DNA of 64,000 nucleotides from Garcia nutans (taxonomy: Eukaryota > Streptophyta > Magnoliopsida > Malpighiales > Euphorbiaceae), in assembly GCA_947685225.1 (NCBI GenBank), contig CANTUV010000051.1, forward strand, positions 8,680,001-8,744,000, written 5' to 3'. Positions 1-12,981 of this stretch are shown one piece after another; the stretch's first letter is position 1, and every line of letters starts with the position of its first letter. Made by a program: the position numbers and the translations under genes. Under the pieces are notes generated by a model, which saw nothing but the letters and a program-made list of their open reading frames with translations, searched no databases and was not told where the DNA came from.

Positions 1-1010
1 AAAATTATGATTTTTATATGATGAAAAATAATTTACAAGATTAATTTTTATTATTTTATTATAGTTTTTTATTTAATAGTGATGTTTGATAAAAAATACT
101 TTAAAGTAAAATATTAATTATATTAAAAAAGATGTATTTTAAAAAAAATTATTGAGAAATGTGATATTTTTAAAATTTTGTATCAATTTTTTTATAAAAA
201 TATAAATATTTTTAATTTTTATAATATTTTTATAATAAAAATTATTTTTTAGGATAATTATGTAAATATTAAAAAAAAAAAAAGGAAAAAGGAAAACATT
301 ACATGAGATACTACAAAATTCACAAATATTAAATTCGATTTTGGGTTGGATAAAATTTTAAATTTATCTAAACCGTATTAATTTTGAACAAATAAAAAAT
401 ACTCATATAAAAGTTAATTATGAGTCATTTCCTGGCCGCACAACAGTCACCTGAATCCTTTGTTGGACAACGGGCGAAGGTCAAAAGTTGAACCAAGAAC
501 ACCCCTTTTAAAGGCTTCAAAAAAAAAAAAAAAAACTTCATAAACAAAAAACACCCCTTTTAAACTGTAACCATTTCATCACCATAGCTAGAAAATTTTT
601 TCAAGAGAAACCAAAAAGAAATTGGAATGTCATAAAAAATTTAAATGATAAATATGCTTAGTGATAGACAGTAGAAACCTAACCGAAGTAAACTATAGCC
701 ACGGGTAGGAGATGATAGTATTGCCCCATAAAATTTTTGATATTCATTAAAAGTTGACTTAAATTTTTTGAAAAGTTAACCTTTTATTTTTTTGAAAGAA
801 AAAGAAAACTAAGATAGAGCTGGAAACAAACAGTCCTAGAGAAAGATACTTCCATGGAGTCGTGAGGTGGCAACTGCAAAAGATTAGACCTCTTAACTGA
901 TGATATAAGTGGGAACCTACCCCCAAAGAAGGCCAAAAAATCAGTAGTTTAATTAAACTCTCAGTATATGTGTCTGACTGAAAGAAACCCTCCAAGCACA
1001 ACCCAACAAC
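1..1010. other. AT-rich intergenic DNA, no gene seen
   Basis: Low-complexity AT-rich sequence with homopolymer runs. Open frames here are short, have no homologues I recognise, and run across poly-T/poly-A tracts. Confidence 0.6.
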
Positions 1011-1720
1011 TCCTTAGTACATCGAATTAAAGTGTAATTAAACCCAGCTTATTTAGAATGATCTGAACTACGCTTAAACTATCACACTCTAATCGACTTT
1101 TTGAAAATCCTAAATCCATAACTCAAGCCAAAAAGAGACTATAAAAACCGTCCACAGCTTAGCTCCGGCAATGGGGGTTACACCAATATTTCGAACAAAA
1201 TCACCAAGTCACTGACCTAGAGAATTTCTCGCCAAACCTTAGTTGTAGCACTTCCAGAAGAAAAATGTTAAGGTTGCTGGTATTACCCTACAGTAACCGG
1301 GCTCATAGACCGAGCCTAGTACTCTCTCAGTGCGAAGATCAAATTCTCAAAGAAAAATGGACATTCAGAATTTGACTGAACTCTATATGTCTAGGAGAAA
1401 GATCAACGATACAGCCGTCGTACGACATTGATACCTCGTAAAGATCCAATGATACAGCCAGATCTTGAACTCTATTCCTCAACTATAAATAGGAGTAAAA
1501 TCTCACAGGTAAATAATATATTTTTTCAATTCTCTTAGCTTGCTTATTTAGAAACGAATCAAAAACTGATTTAGGCATCATAGTTTTTCGATTAAAATTC
1601 GATCGTTTCTCTTGTTTTGTAGGTAGGAGAGTTAGTAGTAGAACTCTAATCCTAACTAGAAATCTTTGAAAGTCCACTTCGTCATCAATTGCTCTCTTAA
1701 AATTTTGAGGACAACTTCAC
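1011..1720. repeat. LTR-like non-coding repeat (unclassified)
   Basis: This block is clearly less AT-rich than its surroundings. It has a good TATA motif (CTATAAATAG near 1483) followed by moderately structured non-coding sequence, which resembles the U3/R part of a plant LTR. I could not find matching TG...CA ends, a target duplication or a second copy in the window, so it may be a truncated LTR or another dispersed repeat. No protein domain is visible on either strand. Confidence 0.3.
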
Positions 1721-4700
1721 CATTGAATATTTATACAATAAACTCCTTTTATACAGACAAATAAATGAGTGAAATTTTTAAAAACTAAAGGGAAGCAATA
1801 TCCCTAAATTTAAAGGACTCTTATAATTTTATAGCTACCTATATATGGGATTTCATGGAGTTTGTAGGTTGTTCTTCCTAACTCCATGATTGCATTGTAC
1901 TCATTGTAAGCAGTGACAGAAGTAGCATCAGAATGAAGGGGAGGCAATTAGTGGTCAGTCATTCCTCGTTGGCATCGCTAGTTTGTTGATATCTCTGTTG
2001 CTCACCGCCTTCCTCCTCTGATCTGGTTCTCTCTTCTTTCTCTTCTTTAACCCCTCACACGAGCCCTCTTTTATTTGCAAAACTTTGTCTAGAGGGACTG
2101 AGAATCACTGGTAGCCAAGAATTTTCTTCCTACAGGTGCATGTGGACGCCGACGAAAAGGAATTGTTTGCCCTCACACGATCGTACCTACGTCCACCACT
2201 GATTATAGGCAATAACTATTGTATACTAATTAAATATATATGTAGACATGCCAAATCCTCCACACATTTTTTTTTCCTAAAAAAAATTGATACATATAAA
2301 TTGATATACAAAATAGAGTAAATAATATAGGCTAAATAAATAAATATAATTTATTTATAAATATTTGAGAAATTTTTTTAAATTAATATTTGTGGGAAAA
2401 TGCATACGATATTGTTGTGTTTTAAATTTTGACTTTTAATGTGATTTTCGTAATGTACTATTGTAATCTTAGTGTGATAGGAAATATATTGATTTGGACC
2501 AGAGATTCATGGTAAAACTGAAAAATTCTGCTTCAGTACTAAAAACAAAAATGAAAAATTCAGTCATGATTATTAACATACATTTCAATAGTATCCCATA
2601 TAACTTATTTACATCAATTTATCATATTTGCTTATCTAAGGTGAAACCACTTCGTTGTTGAGGCCTGATATATATATCTATTTTATACATTATTTTTTAA
2701 ATAAATAAAATTTGACTCCTCTAACTTCAAAGATTATAAATTTTAGTCCAATAAAATATAAAATAGAATAACAAATAAAATAAAAATAATATAATAGATA
2801 TTTTATGGTAAAAGTAACTCATCCAACCACCACAACTATAGCAGCTACACATCGTTAATTAAACAAAAGTGAAAAATATTTTGCTCTTTCTTTTTTACTC
2901 GTCCTTTCTACCATCCCTTTCTTTCATTTTCCTGGAATTTTTTATTTTTTGTAAAGTTTGAAGACAATTCAGAAAATAAATTTTTTAGGCATGAAGCAGA
3001 ATTATAACAAAAAAGTGTTTATAATTAGTAACCAAATATTTTGATTATTTCCATTTTTCTTTAAAAATTTTAATTTCCATCTGATTTAAATCTAAATTGT
3101 TTCAGTCTTATTCATAGAATTGAGAATTGAGATCTAGTAAAGATCAATCCGTATCCTAAAGTGAAAAATATTGTTAAAAATTTATTAGATTATCAAAATC
3201 TCTATTTGAAATCATATTTTCAATATTAAGTTCTTGAGCAATTTGTTTACTTTTATTTTATTTTTTTTAGATTATATATATCTACATATTATAATTAATT
3301 ATTTAAGCATGAGTTTTTTTAATTAATTATAGTGATTTTGCAAGATTGACTGATTTTTTTGAATGAGAATAAAATGAAATTAATTGTATAAACTTGAATT
3401 TATATTATTTTTGAAACCAAATAAATAACGAAAAGATAATATTAACCTAGAATTTGGTTTGTAAAAAATATAATATTTTATCTTGTTGACTTAAATTTTT
3501 AATGAAATTTAAAAAAGAATTTTTATTATAAAAGTTTATTAGAATTTTATGCCCAATGATTTTGGTCCCCTCATGATTCAATACGGGTTTCGCCCCCTAT
3601 ATTTTGTATGTAGAGATTTTGTATAGCTAAACAATTTCATAAAAATCTATTTTTACAAAGAACTTCCATCAATATGTGATGAAAGTCGTGCATTTCATTA
3701 TCAAAAAGGGTTGGAATTGTTGAAATTATGATTTGTGGAAATTTTGTTTGGTATAAAGTTCATATTTCTTTTCTCTGGTCTTATGTCGGACCACGTCCCT
3801 ATAATATGAAAGTGGGAGCAAAGAATTTTCCATGAAATTGACAATACAGCAAAGCATTTATCACACGTATATATATATATATGTATATTAATTTCTCACA
3901 TAATTAGGCAAGCTAAAGTTAGAACTGGCTGAAGGCTGATTGATTAGCTTGGAATAGACTGAAACTCTGATGAAAGTGATAACATTATCAATTATTGCTC
4001 CTAACAGAATGATGGTTGTTTTCTAATGCAGCAAAACACTGTCAATTGCGACATTTTATAGATAAGATTTGATAAAACAAATTAACTGTTGAGTTGTTGC
4101 GGAAATTATTTGCAGAATTTTGACAAGAAGATAAATTGAAATAATATAAAAATCAATAATAGTGGATATTAGTAGCAGGTGGCACAACCAACCATGTAAA
4201 ATGATAGAGATAAAGAGACATTAGAATTTAACTATGAACAAAACAGAAGAATTTAATTATAAAAGAAAAACACAACTTTCTTTTATAATTAGAGACCTAC
4301 AAGTGAAAACCCTATAGAAGAGACTATTTTAATAGAAATCTTTTTCTTTTCTTTTCTTTTCTCTCTCTAGAATTTTTCCTTTCTTTATATTTTTTTCTCT
4401 TGCTCTTACACCTCTCACACACTCTTGCTATTCATAATACATAAAATGAAAGGGGGAAGGTCTATAAACCAACTTGGCCAAGTTGATTTTTTTGTAAAAA
4501 TAGAGCATTTCAACATGCAACAACCCATGACTTTTCCTTTATCCCACATTGAAAGTATACACCTTATTGGACTTATAAAGAGCAAGTTTGCTAATAATAA
4601 TCTGCTACTAACCATTGCTAATTACTCTATAACTACCATTGCCCCCCAGTCTTCAACATGTTGCGATTTTTTTCTTTTCTGCTCTTAATTCTTTCCTACT

Positions 4701-5090
4701 CTGCTGGGTTACTTAATTAATTCTTTTCTGCTCTTAGTTCTTTCCTACTCTGATGGGTTACTTAATTAATTTTTCTGTTGTTTCTTGTGTTCCTATTGCA
4801 TTAAAACACGACAAAAGGGTTTGTTGAATCTTGGGGGATACGTCTTTATTTAAATTCACTGTCATCGGCGAATGATCCTTATGGACAGTGTCTACACACC
4901 TCAAGTCTTTACTGCTTATCGTTTAATTTATCTAGCAGATTCATAATCTCCCACTTTAAAACTATTTTTTTTTTATAAAATTAGATCTTTATACCAATAC
5001 ATTGTTGTTTATGTTTTGATAGGTCACAATAGGATTTACACCATATGAACGTATTAATACCAATCAAATTTGTCATGACATTTGCTAGGT
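1721..5090. other. Intergenic DNA with microsatellites
   Basis: I see no coding domain. The stretch is AT-rich with a short (TA)n run near 3870-3882. A short imperfect direct repeat containing TTCTTTCCTACTCTG occurs at about 4690 and 4740. Frames such as the one at 4425-4688 lack recognisable motifs. Confidence 0.5.
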
Positions 5091-5093
5091 TAT

Positions 5094-5105
5094 CATTACA
5101 AGAAA
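5094..5105 (+). repeat. Possible degenerate CACTA terminus
   Basis: CATTACAAGAAA differs by one base from the CACTACAAGAAA terminus common in plant CACTA (En/Spm) elements. It lies just upstream of a tandem-repeat array, as subterminal arrays do in such elements. No matching opposite terminus was found, so this is weak. Confidence 0.2.
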
Positions 5106-5419
5106 TAATCGCATTATAGACAATAATATTCAATCGGTACTTTTCGATAGAATATCAACAGAAGATTAAGAAAATAAATCAAAATAAGATTATTGAAAAT
5201 TTAGAAATAAAATACTGCAAGATTTGTTGGTAAACATGGTATAAAAAATACGGTGCTAGTTATTACTGACACTTATTATTGACATATTATTAGAGTAGTT
5301 GATAAATAAGGTGGGAATAAATGGTGCCACCAATTTTATTACGTCTATTTATCAAAATAATGAACATTCTCTATGTAAATTTTATCACTACCAACAGAAC
5401 CTCTCAGTAAATTAACTAA

Positions 5420-5950
5420 TGACAACATATCAACAGTATCATTTACTAAGAGAAATCTACCATGTCTGTAATGTTTAAGAATATTAAATTCAGATGGCAA
5501 TTTGAGTGCTTTATTTTACTGAGGGCATACATTTTTCTCTCGATAAACTAACCCATGGTGGCATATCAAAAGTCTCACGTACCGAGAGAAATGAGAGCCT
5601 CTCAGTAAGCTTTAAGAATATTAATTTAGATGACATTTTGAGCATCCCAATTTTCTAAGAGAATTGCATTTTCTTGATAAATGATTGAATAATGGATATT
5701 AAAAGTATCATTTACAAAGAGAAATGAGAGTTTCTCGATAAATTTTAAGAATATTCAATTCAAGCAGCATTTTGAATATGACAAATTACTGAAAATATAC
5801 ATATTCTCTTGATAAATGAATAGATAGTGGCATATCAGAAGTCATTTACCAAAAGAAATGAAAGCCTCTCGATAAATTTTAAGAATATTAAGTTCAAATG
5901 GCATTTTAAACTTCACAAATTACCGAGAGAATATCTATGATCTCTATGTA
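5420..5950. repeat. Minisatellite of about 134-bp units, roughly four diverged copies
   Basis: The phrase TTAAGAATATT recurs near 5475, 5612, 5745 and 5878, a spacing of about 133-137 bp. Each copy also carries versions of GAGAGAAATGAGAGCCTCTC, of 'gatggcattttga', and of a CTCTTGATAAATGA-like string. The first copy is the most degraded. The sequence is non-coding in all frames. Confidence 0.7.
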
Positions 5951-6049
5951 AAGTGCAAAATCCTAAATTGAAAAGTGACCTCAAGTACCAGGAGATTACC
6001 CGTCCTCTTGATTACTTTACTAGCAGACACTTATTGCTATCGGTAAAGT

Positions 6050-6080
6050 TTATTCTCTCTCTCTCTCTCTCTCTCTCTAT
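6050..6080. repeat. (TC)n microsatellite
   Basis: An uninterrupted CT dinucleotide run, followed by a pyrimidine-rich tract with TCCTC repeats to about 6137. Confidence 0.9.
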
Positions 6081-6139
6081 ATCATTTTCTTCGGCAAGCC
6101 ACCGTGCACCACAGCCGAACTCCTCTCCTCTCCTCTAGT

Positions 6140-8020
6140 AAGTCTTGTATTTGTTTTTTATTATAGTATATATTTAAATTTCCCTCTTTTTTTTATTCTT
6201 TGACCAAATTGTCTAAAAAATACCCCATTGTTTTGTATAAATTCACGTTGGACCCTATTAACCTTAAATAGATTGAAGAAACTTTTATACCTTTCATTGA
6301 AAAAAAACTGCAAATTGCACGTCTACTCTCTCTCTCACTATTGTTGAAATTTATTAGCAAACTCTAAGCTCCAATTCTCTTACTGATTCCTTTTTCAAAA
6401 ATTATAGACAAACAAGATGTGCTAGTCTTCATTTGTAATTTCACATGTAGAGAACCCATATTTGAATAAGTCTTGATATAGTTTGCAGTGCTTGCTTATT
6501 TATTTGAGTACTTGTGATGTGTTTAACATGAACTACTATTAGAAATGGGTTTAGCAATATTATGATATTAATGAAGAATTTTCATTTTTGTTATAATCCA
6601 TTATATATATATATCTCTGTTTATATGTAACATTTATGTGATATAACTAAATATATAATTGTCATCTCTCACCTACCATATATATATATATATATATTTA
6701 CATATAATATATATATTATATAACTGAACATATAACTGTTATTCTTTTTTATTCTATCATATATATCTACTTATATATGAAATATACACATCATACAATT
6801 AAATATATAATACTTATGCACCGTTATATAATTAAATATATAATACTCAACTGTTATTCTTAAAGAATGACAGTTTTGTAATTATATATGGTTCTTTATT
6901 TTGTAACGTGTCAACTTTTATCATATTTTTTAAAGTTTTTTTTTTGCATAGTATTTTTGGAATTTTTTTGCGGTGTTTTAAAAAACTAATTTTTAAGTTA
7001 TTTTTTTAATTTTTCCCAAAAATAAGGTAAAAAAGAAACCAACAAAGATAAAAATGAAAAGTAAATATAAAATATGAGTAAACCAGGTAATTCTCTACAA
7101 AAAAAAAAAAAAGTCAATTTGGGTTTTAGGTTCAAGCCAGTGAGATAAATGGGCAAACCCAAGTTAAAGCTTGCTCTAAAGAACTTCTCTTTCTATCTTC
7201 GTTTTTATTTGTTTACACCACACAAATTAATAAAATACCCATTTAAAGGTAACATTTATGTTGATAAACTCAGTTGAAAATTGAATTCATTTTTATTTTA
7301 TTCACATGCGTTTTAATATTATATTAATTTTTAAAAAAAATAATATATATATATATATATGATCTAACAATAATTTTTATAATATGAAAATTAATATTTT
7401 ATTATTTTTGAAAAATATTAGAAAATTTTTTTGGCCTAAATTAATTTAAAATGTGATTTTAAGCTATTTATCCACCAACCAATTATTCACTTTAGGGGAA
7501 AAATGTTAATGAAATTATGAAATCGGCAATTGCTTTTTTTTTGTCCAAAACTAATTAATATATTCTTTCTTTCAAAAGTAAATAAAAATAAAAATAAAAT
7601 TAATTTTCCGTTTAAACTGCTTCCACAACTTTTTCCTAGTATTGTCCGAGATGCCTGTGATCTCTTTATACATTATAGGAAAGCCCCTTGGCCTTTATCT
7701 TGATCTCTCTTGCCTCTAAACATTTCTCGTGACATTGGAAATCTCTAGTTTAATCCTTTAATTATGTTGTTTAACCTAAAATACAATTAAATTAAATGAT
7801 TATTATTCCCCCATATTTATATTAATTAATTAATTAATTAAGAGTTTAATTCATGTCGTACAATAATTAATAAGTTCACAGGCTGATATATATATATATA
7901 TATAAAGGAAATAAAAAGGATGTTCTATATCTTCCACATAATCATAACGATAAAACAATTTTCATGAAAAGTCCAGGTGTTCAAAGAATTTCTCTTTCTT
8001 TAATTTCTAGTTACTAAACT
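6140..8020. other. Intergenic DNA upstream of the first DUF1677 gene
   Basis: No coding domain seen. The stretch contains several (TA)n runs (about 6602-6614, 6679-6698, 7343-7361 and 7885-7905) and AT-rich filler. Confidence 0.55.
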
Positions 8021-8027
8021 GCAAATA

Positions 8028-8043
8028 CTATATATAATAAATA
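8028..8043 (+). promoter_or_regulatory. Candidate TATA box of the first DUF1677 gene
   Basis: CTATATATAATAAATA lies about 120 bp upstream of the predicted ATG at 8163. It is followed by a C/T-rich leader (8100-8160) typical of plant 5' UTRs. AT-rich flanks make chance TATA matches common. Confidence 0.35.
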
Positions 8044-8162
8044 CAATAAGTCTCTCTACAAAGAATTAATATAAATTGAAACTTTTCTCCCATCAACAAA
8101 CATTACTCAAATTCCTAAACTCTCTCAGAATTACTCATTTCTTTTTTCTTTGATTCCTCTTC

Positions 8163-8753
8163 ATGGCACCCAATGCAGAAAACTTTGTTGGGTCCTACTC
8201 TAAGAGAGATAACACTAATAATATGAACAAGCCTAGCAGACTATCAATGGAAGGTCTTCAAAGAACAATTTCTGATATTTCTTTCTAATTAAGTACAGAA
8301 CTTCCCGTCAATAATATTACTACTGAAGCAAAGCTAGATCTTCCTCCAGTATCAGAAGTAGAGGATGCAAAGTGCGAGTGTTGTGGCATGTCAGAAGAGT
8401 GCACTTCTGAGTATGTAAAACGTGTTCGCAACAAGTTCTTAGAGAAATTTATTTGTGGGTTATGTGCAGAAGCTGTCCAACAAGAAATGGAAAAAAATGG
8501 AGGTATAAAAGAAGAAGCCTTAAATGAACATATGAGTGCTTGTGTAAAGTTCAATAGATTTTTTAGGGTGAATCCTATATTATCTCAAGCTGAAGCCATG
8601 AGAGAGATTTTAAAGAAGAATTCAAGTACTGGTATTAGAGCCAAGTCCATTAGCCCTAGAGACAGAGGCAGCAGCAGCAGCAGTCAAATGAAGGCCAAAG
8701 GTGGCCTTACAAGAAGTTCTAGTTGTATTGCTGCATTAACAAAAAAAGATTAG
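8163..8753 (+). pseudogene. DUF1677 family protein with in-frame stop codon
   Basis: Reading from ATG 8163 gives 41 codons ending in LQRTISDISF. A TAA stop follows at 8286-8288, and then the same frame stays open to TAG at 8751-8753. The downstream part carries the family's cysteine signature: CECCGMSEECTSEYV, then ICGLC, then a conserved cysteine in SACVKFNRFFRVNP, and a serine-rich tail ending RSSSCIAALTKKD. DUF1677 proteins are small plant-specific proteins with no established biochemical function. The second copy in this window (23,853) has Y-E-I where this one has F-stop-L, so the stop probably replaced a glutamate codon, a one-base change. Frame and motifs are otherwise intact, which suggests a very recent null allele, an assembly error or readthrough. 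A start at Met 8388 would lose the first three cysteines. A splice-acceptor-like string (TTTCTTTCTAATTAAGTACAG) ends at about 8297, so an alternative intron is possible but less likely. Confidence 0.8.
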
Positions 8754-10847
8754 TGACAGGAAAGCTGCTAATAATTAAGTAAATATATGTTAGTTGAAAT
8801 CTTTTTTTCCATGTTTATGTGATGATAAATTGTAATTACTATTAATTATTTGGTTTTGTAAAGATTGCTTGTATTTTATAAGTAATAATTATGACCTAAC
8901 TAATTAATTAAATTATCAAAGTTTGTAATTTGACCTTCTATCATCGGAATAAGTTAGCTTGTTTAATTTCATTAGTTTGATGTTTAATTACATGAATCAT
9001 TACTTGTCAGTTGAAATGGTTTAATTTACTACAACAAATAAGTTTCCTTTATGTAAAATCACAGGTTAATTGTATATAAAAGAAGAAAAATTTATGAAAT
9101 GAAGAAATAATTAACAATAACTACATATATTAAAGTAATATAAGTATGAATTTAGAGAATGAAATGGATTTCATAAAAAATATGCAGTTAAATTAGAAGT
9201 CGCAAAAATAGTGTTAATTAATTTCTTTTTTTCACTAAAATTTAGTATATAGTTTAGGAATTTAAATTCAAATCGCAAACTATGATGATAAATTTCAAAA
9301 TAACAAACTATAGAATTCATTATTATCAGGTAAATTTAAATTGTCTAGTTAATACTATAGTTCAATAAAATTGCAAATATAAATTGATTCCCCAAATTAA
9401 CATGAATATATCAAGTATATCTCAAAATTTTTAGGGGCAAAAAAGTTTATTGGTTACGTCAATGTAAAAATAATAATAATAAAAAGAGAATTTTTTAAAA
9501 ATACCCTAAAAATAAAATTATTTAAAAAAAATCCACTTTTTTACCTTTTAAAAATATTCATTTAGTAATTTTTAATTTCAAAAATACCTCTTTGGTATAT
9601 TTTAATATACATTTAGTATACAAAGATATATATACTCCATTTTAAAAAATATATATTAGATATATATCTATTATATTAAAGATATATTAAAAAATATAAT
9701 ATTTTTAAAAATTAAAAAAATTAAAAAATATGTTTTAGAGTGTAATTTAAAAAAAAAATTCAATAGGCAAGCTACAAGTAGTTAGTTAAAACGAGGAGTC
9801 GTTTGTAGACGACAGTGTTTAATGTGGGTGGCGCCTAATATTCAACCTCAGCTGAATTGAACACTTTTTTCTAAATTTCTTCTGTCTAACTCTTTGTTAG
9901 TTGGGCTATTTCCACGAAAACAAGTCTAATTTTGATACAAAATCACTTGAAAAGAGTTTTTTGGATTTAAAATCATATTAAATTTTTTATATTAAAATAA
10001 AAATTTAAATATTAAAACATTAATTTATAACTAGTGATTGGCATGTTCCATACATAAATATGATTTTTTTTATCTAATCATGAGCATAATAATCTTTTGA
10101 GACTGATAATTTTTTTACTTAAATAATTAATAAATTAAATTAATAACTAAAAATTAAAAAATATATTGATGAATAAATAATTAAAAAACTAAAAAAATTA
10201 TTTCACTATATGAAATAATAAACTGATCACATATTAAATATAATATATTAGACCGTGACAGAGATAATTATATATACTATTACATAATATATGTAAAGGC
10301 TATAATGGTATTGTTAAACTATATAATATATATAAAGACTATAATAATATTAATAAATTATATTGAACTAATCTCTGTCACTTGTCTATTATATATAAAT
10401 CTTTCATTTTTTTTTACAAGGAAAAAGACTACTTATATCATTTTAGTAAGAATAGAATAAATTATTATTGTCACCCAAAAAAAGGAGTAAAAAGAAATTT
10501 AAATATTTTCTTTCAATTAGAAATTTAAATATTTTCTTTCAATTTAAACTAACTATAATTGTATATGTAATATTATGAGCTGAAAATTTTATATTTAAAT
10601 GTTTATATTTACCAACAAAAATTCTTAACTCTTATTAATTTCATAATTAATAACATTTTTTGAATTGTAATTATTCATACATTAGCCCTATGATGTTTGA
10701 GCTTCTCAAACCCTTCATTATTAATTAGGTCACTAATATTCATTTTGTCCATCACATTTTCCATAATGATTCCATTTTGATATATTTAATAAAATGATGT
10801 TCAACTATTTTTATACTGACGGCATATGGCAGCTTTTATTTCTTTGT

Positions 10848-10850
<3 letters not shown>
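8754..10850. other. Intergenic DNA, no gene seen
   Basis: AT-rich. It begins with the probable 3' UTR of the DUF1677 gene. No domain is recognisable on either strand. A short perfect duplication containing AAATTTAAATATTTTCTTTC occurs at about 10,495-10,540. Confidence 0.55.
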
Positions 10851-10887
<37 letters not shown>

Positions 10888-10908
10888 AGAGAGGGAGAGA
10901 GAGAGAGT
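10851..10908. repeat. Compound (TA)n-(GA)n microsatellite
   Basis: A run of about fifteen TA units passes directly into GAGAGAGGGAGAGAGAGAGAG. Confidence 0.9.
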
Positions 10909-11423
10909 CGATACTTTGAGTATCCAAATAAATTTTAGAATAAAATTATAGTTAGTATTTTCATAATAATATTGGTATTAGTATGCATTGAAGAAACACA
11001 TTAGTTATTCTAAGCTACAAAATTATTAAAATATATTTATCCTCACCAAAGAAAAAATGTATAATTTTAATGGAAAATTTAAAAGGAAAAGGAAAAATAT
11101 TTAAATGGTGGTGAAGAAGGAAGAGGAAACGTGATAAAAAAAATATTTATTTGGTTATGTTTGAAATTAAAAATTAATAATGAACTGTAAAAAGATAAAT
11201 AATATATCTTATTATCGAAAAGTGGAAAGAGGAGAATGAAATCATAGTATATAATTTTTTATATATCAAAAATTTTTTTATTCAAAATTCTAATTTTTAA
11301 ATTAATTTAATATAAGATAAATATCAATTCCTAATCTAAATATAATATTATCACATTGTATAAAGACATATTTTAAATGCTAGTCTTTTTTAATTTCGAT
11401 CTACAAAATTTAATATTTGGACT

Positions 11424-11762
11424 TTAGAGAACTTAAGTATTATGGAAATAATGTGTAAAGACCATTTGATAATTTTTAATTTTATGAGAGATAAAAATAG
11501 AAATTGAAAAGATATATAAACATCTTTTAGGGTTATGGTTCCAATTGAATAATATACATACTTTTTAATTTTCTCTAAAATTCTTTCAGTAAAAAAAAAC
11601 CTAGCCACATAAGAATTGTATCAATTAGAAAAACTAATCTGCTGCATCAACAAAATCAATTCCCATCTAGATTAAGATAAGCTTCTGATAATTTCTTCTC
11701 TTATATTATCATTTTATTAAACATGAAAGATTTTATTGTGTTTTTGGTTAATTAAAATTATA
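11424..11762. repeat. Direct duplication, copy 1 (about 330 bp)
   Basis: This block matches 11,907-12,230 with moderate divergence. Shared phrases include GACCATTTGATAATTTTTAA, TTTTAGGGTTATGGTTCC, TTTTCTCTAAAATTC and AACATGAAAGAT. Its right neighbour (11,755-11,850, with ATGATTAATTGCATGTAATT) continues into sequence that also resembles DNA on the far side of the copia element (from 18,505). The second copy was therefore split by that insertion. Non-coding. Confidence 0.75.
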
Positions 11763-11906
11763 AGTAGCTATATTTCTAAGATTTAAAATGATTAATTGCA
11801 TGTAATTTTGATTTAATCATATCTCTATAAGTGGTATTAAAGTCCACAGTTTGGCAAGGAGACCATTTGATAATTTCTAATTATGTGTAGATGGTTTGGC
11901 ATGAAT

Positions 11907-12230
11907 GAGTACTTAAAGTATTATAGAATTAATGTATAGAGACCATTTAATAATTTTTAATTTTATGAGGAGTAAAATTAGAAATTGAAAAGTCTTTTAG
12001 GGTTATGGTTCCCATTGAACAATATACACAATTTTTAGTTTTCTCTAAAATTCCTTCGGTAAAGAAAAACATAGCCTCATAAAAATTGTATCGATTAGAA
12101 GAAATAATCTATCCCATCAACAAAATTAGTTCACATATGGATCAATGTACACTTTCACTAATTTCTTCTGTTATATTCCTATTGTATTCTACATGAAAGA
12201 TATTATTTTGTTTTTGGGGTGATTAAAATT
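11907..12230. repeat. Direct duplication, copy 2, interrupted by a copia element
   Basis: Second copy of the block at 11,424. It breaks at 12,230, exactly where the minus-strand copia element begins, and resumes at 18,505. Its last five bases (AAATT, 12,226-12,230) are the left target-site duplication of that element. Confidence 0.7.
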
Positions 12231-12981
12231 TGTTGTAAAAAATATATTGTGAACTAAATAAAAGCTGTAGCCTAAGACATGGAACATTTTCCTTAAGAAT
12301 TATTTCGTAATTAATTCCCTAAGATGTAATAGGCTCCTTTTGAATAATATCAAGATAGCAGAACAACAGGAGAGCTAGATAGATATACCCAACAAATAAA
12401 CAGTGCAGTATTAATATAGTACAGAGGAGAAAGAAGAAAGGAGCCATATAATTAGCTTTGAAGATAGCATAGGTATTTATAGGAAAATTTATGAACGTTA
12501 ATGTAAATGTTCATGAGAGAAAAGTGGAGATAAGAGTGGCATAATGCTAATATTAACGTTAGTTGGAGTTTGTTATGGAATAAAAAAAAGTTTAAAGAGT
12601 TTGTTAAAGAGTAGAAAAAACCAAGTCAAAAACAATGTATTTTAAGATAAGGTTAAAAAATAAAAATATAAATAAATAATAAAAATGGGCTTGAATTAAG
12701 CCTCATGTATATCTCATGTGCAAGAGAAAATCCATCGATTTTCACTGTAAATTAGGATTTTGGCCCATCTCTTATGCATGCGAGACTCATCTCTTTTTCC
12801 ATCCTTTACTAGCCTAAAGGAGCAAGATAATATATAAAAAGGATATAGGCTTTGTATTTTTCCAATGTGAGATTCTTTTGAAATAGGTTATGTATATATA
12901 TATATATATTTTTTAGCGAAAATTTTTATCTTATTATATATTTAAATCTTATGTATATATATATATATGTATGTTTCAACA
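12231..12981 (-). repeat. 3' LTR of the 12.2-18.5 kb copia element
   Basis: Begins TGTTGTAAAA and ends TTTCAACA on the plus strand. It matches 17,870-18,504 in order, for example AATTATTTCGT(A/G)ATTAATTCCC, AGGAGCAAGATAATATATAAA and GAGATTCTTTT, followed by a (TA)n run near the end. Confidence 0.8.

Noticed and set aside
8285..8554. Minus-strand frame over the DUF1677 gene
   Set aside because: Shadow of the plus-strand coding sequence; no homology of its own.
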